Of a stretch of 64,000 nucleotides of DNA, positions 61,433 to 64,000 are shown in pieces (the first letter of the stretch is position 1; each line of letters begins with the position of its first letter). The notes beneath the pieces were generated by a model. The model had not been told where the DNA came from, ran no database searches, and worked only from the letters and a program-made list of their open reading frames with translations. The DNA is taken from positions 1,024,680 to 1,088,679 of the forward strand of contig ONZQ02000006.1 in NCBI GenBank assembly GCA_900312665.1, written 5' to 3'. Source of the DNA: Cephalotrichum gorgonifer (lineage: Eukaryota > Ascomycota > Sordariomycetes > Microascales > Microascaceae). The position numbers were made by a program, and so were the translations under genes.

Positions 61433-62401
61433 AGTTGCAGTCCAATGGAACAAAGCTATTATCTGTACGTCGGTATGCCCACTGACGCTGGTAGACGACT
61501 TGTGTGCTATGAACACGGGCAGATACAAAGGACCTCATCGGGTGCCTCGGGGATCTTAAATTGGGACCGGCCTGCGTGCTAGAACCGGAACGCTTGACCG
61601 CGCCACATGGCATTACCGACAGGAAAACTATATCCTCGGTGTTTTGGGGCCCGAGCGAGGTGGTACGGAGGTAGCCTTAATATAGTGTTAATAGATTGAC
61701 TATTAAGGGTATCCTGTCTAGAGTGGCCGACTGCTATACCTGGCGGATAATCTTGACGAACCTCACATGCAGAGATCCGATCGCCCGGGAGAGCGGGCGA
61801 AAGGGACGGCGGGGACATCCCCGCAGCAATCTATTTAAGAAACACCTCGGTGCCAATTGATGCGTTCCAGTACCTATCCGGGGTAAGGGTAGCTCCGGCT
61901 AAAAGCGTGGCCGGGGACCGGCGTTGGGAGCCTCAAGCATGGGAGGTGGGAGATCGTCTGGTCCGGCTGGAAGCATCATGGCATTGAAATACATGATTCT
62001 AACATCTCCAATGTTGAGTCTATGGCTGGAGCTTTATACTAGTACCATGTAACTCCTAACGAGGGTTGGCTGAGGCTTCCGATGCCAAGTCCGACAAGTA
62101 CCGGCCGGCGGAGGACAACTCAACCACAAACTACTTTAAGGGGCACTTACAGAAAGGTAGCTTAGCTTCATCTACCGTCCTCTAACTCCACAGGTCAATA
62201 TAGCGGTTAAGTTGGTAAATAACCTAAAAATCACAAGGAATAGCTATAAGATCCTCGGACGGGGTGACCTGTGTATTCGGTGATCATATGAAGTAGTGGA
62301 CGCCCTTGGTCATCTTTCTCCTCTTAAGTCTCTCCGGCGCCCCTAAGCCATTTGCCCCATCGATCTTGGCTAGCTTTCTGCTTCGGATACGTATAATCAC
62401 C
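61433..62401. other. Intergenic region upstream of the CE15 gene
   Basis: No gene seen. It probably contains the esterase promoter. An in-frame ATG at 62306 would extend the esterase, but would bury the signal peptide. Confidence 0.55.
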
Positions 62402-63895
62402 ATGAGGCAGACACTCCTCCTCAGCACCCTCGCTGGCCTCGCCCTCGCCGCCCCCCGACCACAGGACGACCCCGAAGAGCCTCCGGCGTCCACCATCGAA
62501 TGCGCCCCCTTCCCCTCCCCCCTCCCCTCCTGGGACGCCTACCCGGCTCAGAGCTCCCTCCCGGACCCCTTCCTCCCCCTGCAGTACATGACGACCGCCG
62601 GCGCTGACGGCGCCTCCGCAGCGGACATCATGGCCGGACTCGGCAATCACCGCATCCAGACGCAGGAGGAGTGGTACAAGTGCCAGAAGCCGCAGCTCAT
62701 GAACATGCTCCAGGAATACCAGTTCGGGTATTACCCGGACCACTCCCTCGAGACGGTCACGGCCACGCGCAGCGGGGGGCGCGTGTCGATATCGGTCGAG
62801 GCCGGGGGGAAGACGGGGACCATCCAGGCGACATTCACTTTGCCAGCCGGCGAGGGGCCGTTCCCGGTCGTTATAGCCATCGGCGGAATATCGAGCCAGC
62901 CGTATCTCCAGGCGGGGATTGCGATTGCCGAGTTTAACTACGGTGCTGTCGCGGCGGATAGTAACGCGAAGACGGGATCGTTCTGGGACATCTATGGTGA
63001 CAGGGACATCGGTATGGCTATCCCCCTCCCTTCTCCTTACCCGCTACCCCTAAAATCCCCCAGCCGCCAACACTCCGCCGCACCCCCCCTTGATACCAGC
63101 CACTGACACACCCCACAGGCGTTCTCACAGCCTGGGCCTGGGGATTCCACCGCGTCCTCGACGGCCTAAACGCCACCGTCCCCGAGATCGATGCCACGCG
63201 CGTCGGCGTCACGGGCTGCTCCCGCCTCGGCAAGGGCGCCCTCGCCGCCTCCCTCTTCGACGAGCGCATCACCCTATCCATGCCCATGTCCTCCGGCGTC
63301 CAGGGCTTCGGGCCCTACCGCTACTTCACGCTTTCGGGCCAGGGTGAGAACCTCGACAACAGCAAGGGCGGCGCGCCGTGGTGGAGCGCCTCGAGACTGG
63401 GCGAGTTCGTGGGCCACCACGAGAACCTCCCGTTCGATGCGCACACCATCGCCGCAGCCATCGCACCGAGGGCCATCGTTGCGGACCAGGGGGTCGGAGA
63501 CCAGTTCGTCAACTCGAAGGGGTCGAGCACGGTGATTTACCCGGCCGCGCAGGTGGTGTATGATTTCCTAGGGGCGGGGGATAAACTAGCCATCGCTATT
63601 AGGCAGGGGGGTCACTGTGATATGAGTGGATAGTGAGTTGCCCTCCTCCTCTCGTCCCCGCATCCCCATATTCTCGTTGCCATGTGGTTAGATATGCTAT
63701 TACTTCATGTAAGTGGCAGATCAAAGAAAAGAAAGCTAACGTGGGGTAAAATGCAGTCAAAACGTGCTCCCTTACGTGAGACATATCCTCCAGGGCGAGC
63801 CTCTGACGAGGGACTATCACGACCTAGGGTCTTACGGGTCCGCCCTGACGGAGTCCTTCCCCTGGGCGGCAACGGCCCCCGCGGCCTCTGCGTAG
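62402..63895 (+). CDS. Secreted CE15 glucuronoyl-esterase-like enzyme
   Basis: Three exons, 62402-63011, 63119-63632 and 63757-63895, give 420 aa. A signal peptide is clear (MRQTLLLSTLAGLALAAPR). The CE15 domain includes the nucleophile motif VTGCSRLGKGAL with Ser238 and the catalytic His369 in RQGGHCDMSG. In characterised fungal CE15 enzymes the third residue is a Glu 23 positions after the Ser, in a P-x-E-S-G motif; here position 261 is Ser (PMSSG). No CBM1 is seen. CE15 enzymes cut ester bonds between lignin alcohols and glucuronoyl groups of xylan outside the cell. Activity of this variant is uncertain. The ATG at 62402 is chosen because it puts the signal peptide at the N-terminus. Confidence 0.87.
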
Positions 63896-64000
63896 AACCG
63901 TGGCGTGGTAGGGAGGTTGAGCTTTTCTCGGCCTCAAGCGAGGATTCGGCCAGGGGGTCGCGGACTGAAACGTGCTGTGCCGGACAGAGATCCGGTGGGG

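Overview
The window looks like nuclear DNA of a filamentous ascomycete, most likely a Sordariomycete-type fungus. Genes are compact, with short GT-AG introns of roughly 50-160 bp and frequent CTAAC/CTGAC-like branch sites. Both strands are used without operons, coding DNA is GC-rich, and the content is typically fungal (white-collar-2, a beta-flanking protein, PIG-P, Ctr, hemerythrin-like, patatin NLR, CE15 esterase). I saw no tRNA, rRNA, CRISPR array or intact transposon. Exon models were built by hand from splice sites and reading phase. Almost all of them close in frame.

Layout. 1-5.4 kb has no gene I can support. 5.4-36.1 kb is a conserved housekeeping block: a membrane RING-H2 ligase; GPALPP1/DUF3752 (-) divergent from VPS8 (+); a CorA-like membrane protein (-); GPI19/PIG-P; an amidase; a beta-flanking protein (-); the photoreceptor partner WC-2 (-); RAD50; and the PP4 regulatory subunit PPP4R2/Psy4 (-).

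36.1-45.7 kb is gene-poor and looks accessory. A protein kinase with a long N-terminal region and a diverged CorA-like two-helix membrane protein sit tail to tail, 118 bp apart. On either side lies a small multi-exon gene (37.7 kb and 44.1 kb). The predicted products of these two small genes align with each other, and their first intron has the same position and phase. This is the best candidate here for an undescribed system.

45.7-56.7 kb returns to conserved genes: ROK1 helicase, cyclophilin A (-), the epsin ENT3, a Ctr copper transporter (-) and a hemerythrin-like membrane protein (-). 57.9-61.4 kb holds a patatin-NB-ARC-TPR NLR, the same architecture as Neurospora PLP-1. Its seven TPR repeats are each exactly 126 nt, and the last carries a one-base frameshift in a G run. 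62.4-63.9 kb holds a secreted CE15 glucuronoyl-esterase-like enzyme whose usual catalytic Glu position is Ser.

How the genes relate: most neighbours are functionally unrelated housekeeping genes (endosomal trafficking by VPS8 and ENT3, DNA repair by RAD50 and PP4, light sensing by WC-2, GPI anchors by GPI19, ribosome biogenesis by ROK1). Two segments, the kinase/CorA-like island and the NLR, look like fungal self/non-self or innate immunity loci. That functional reading is inference.
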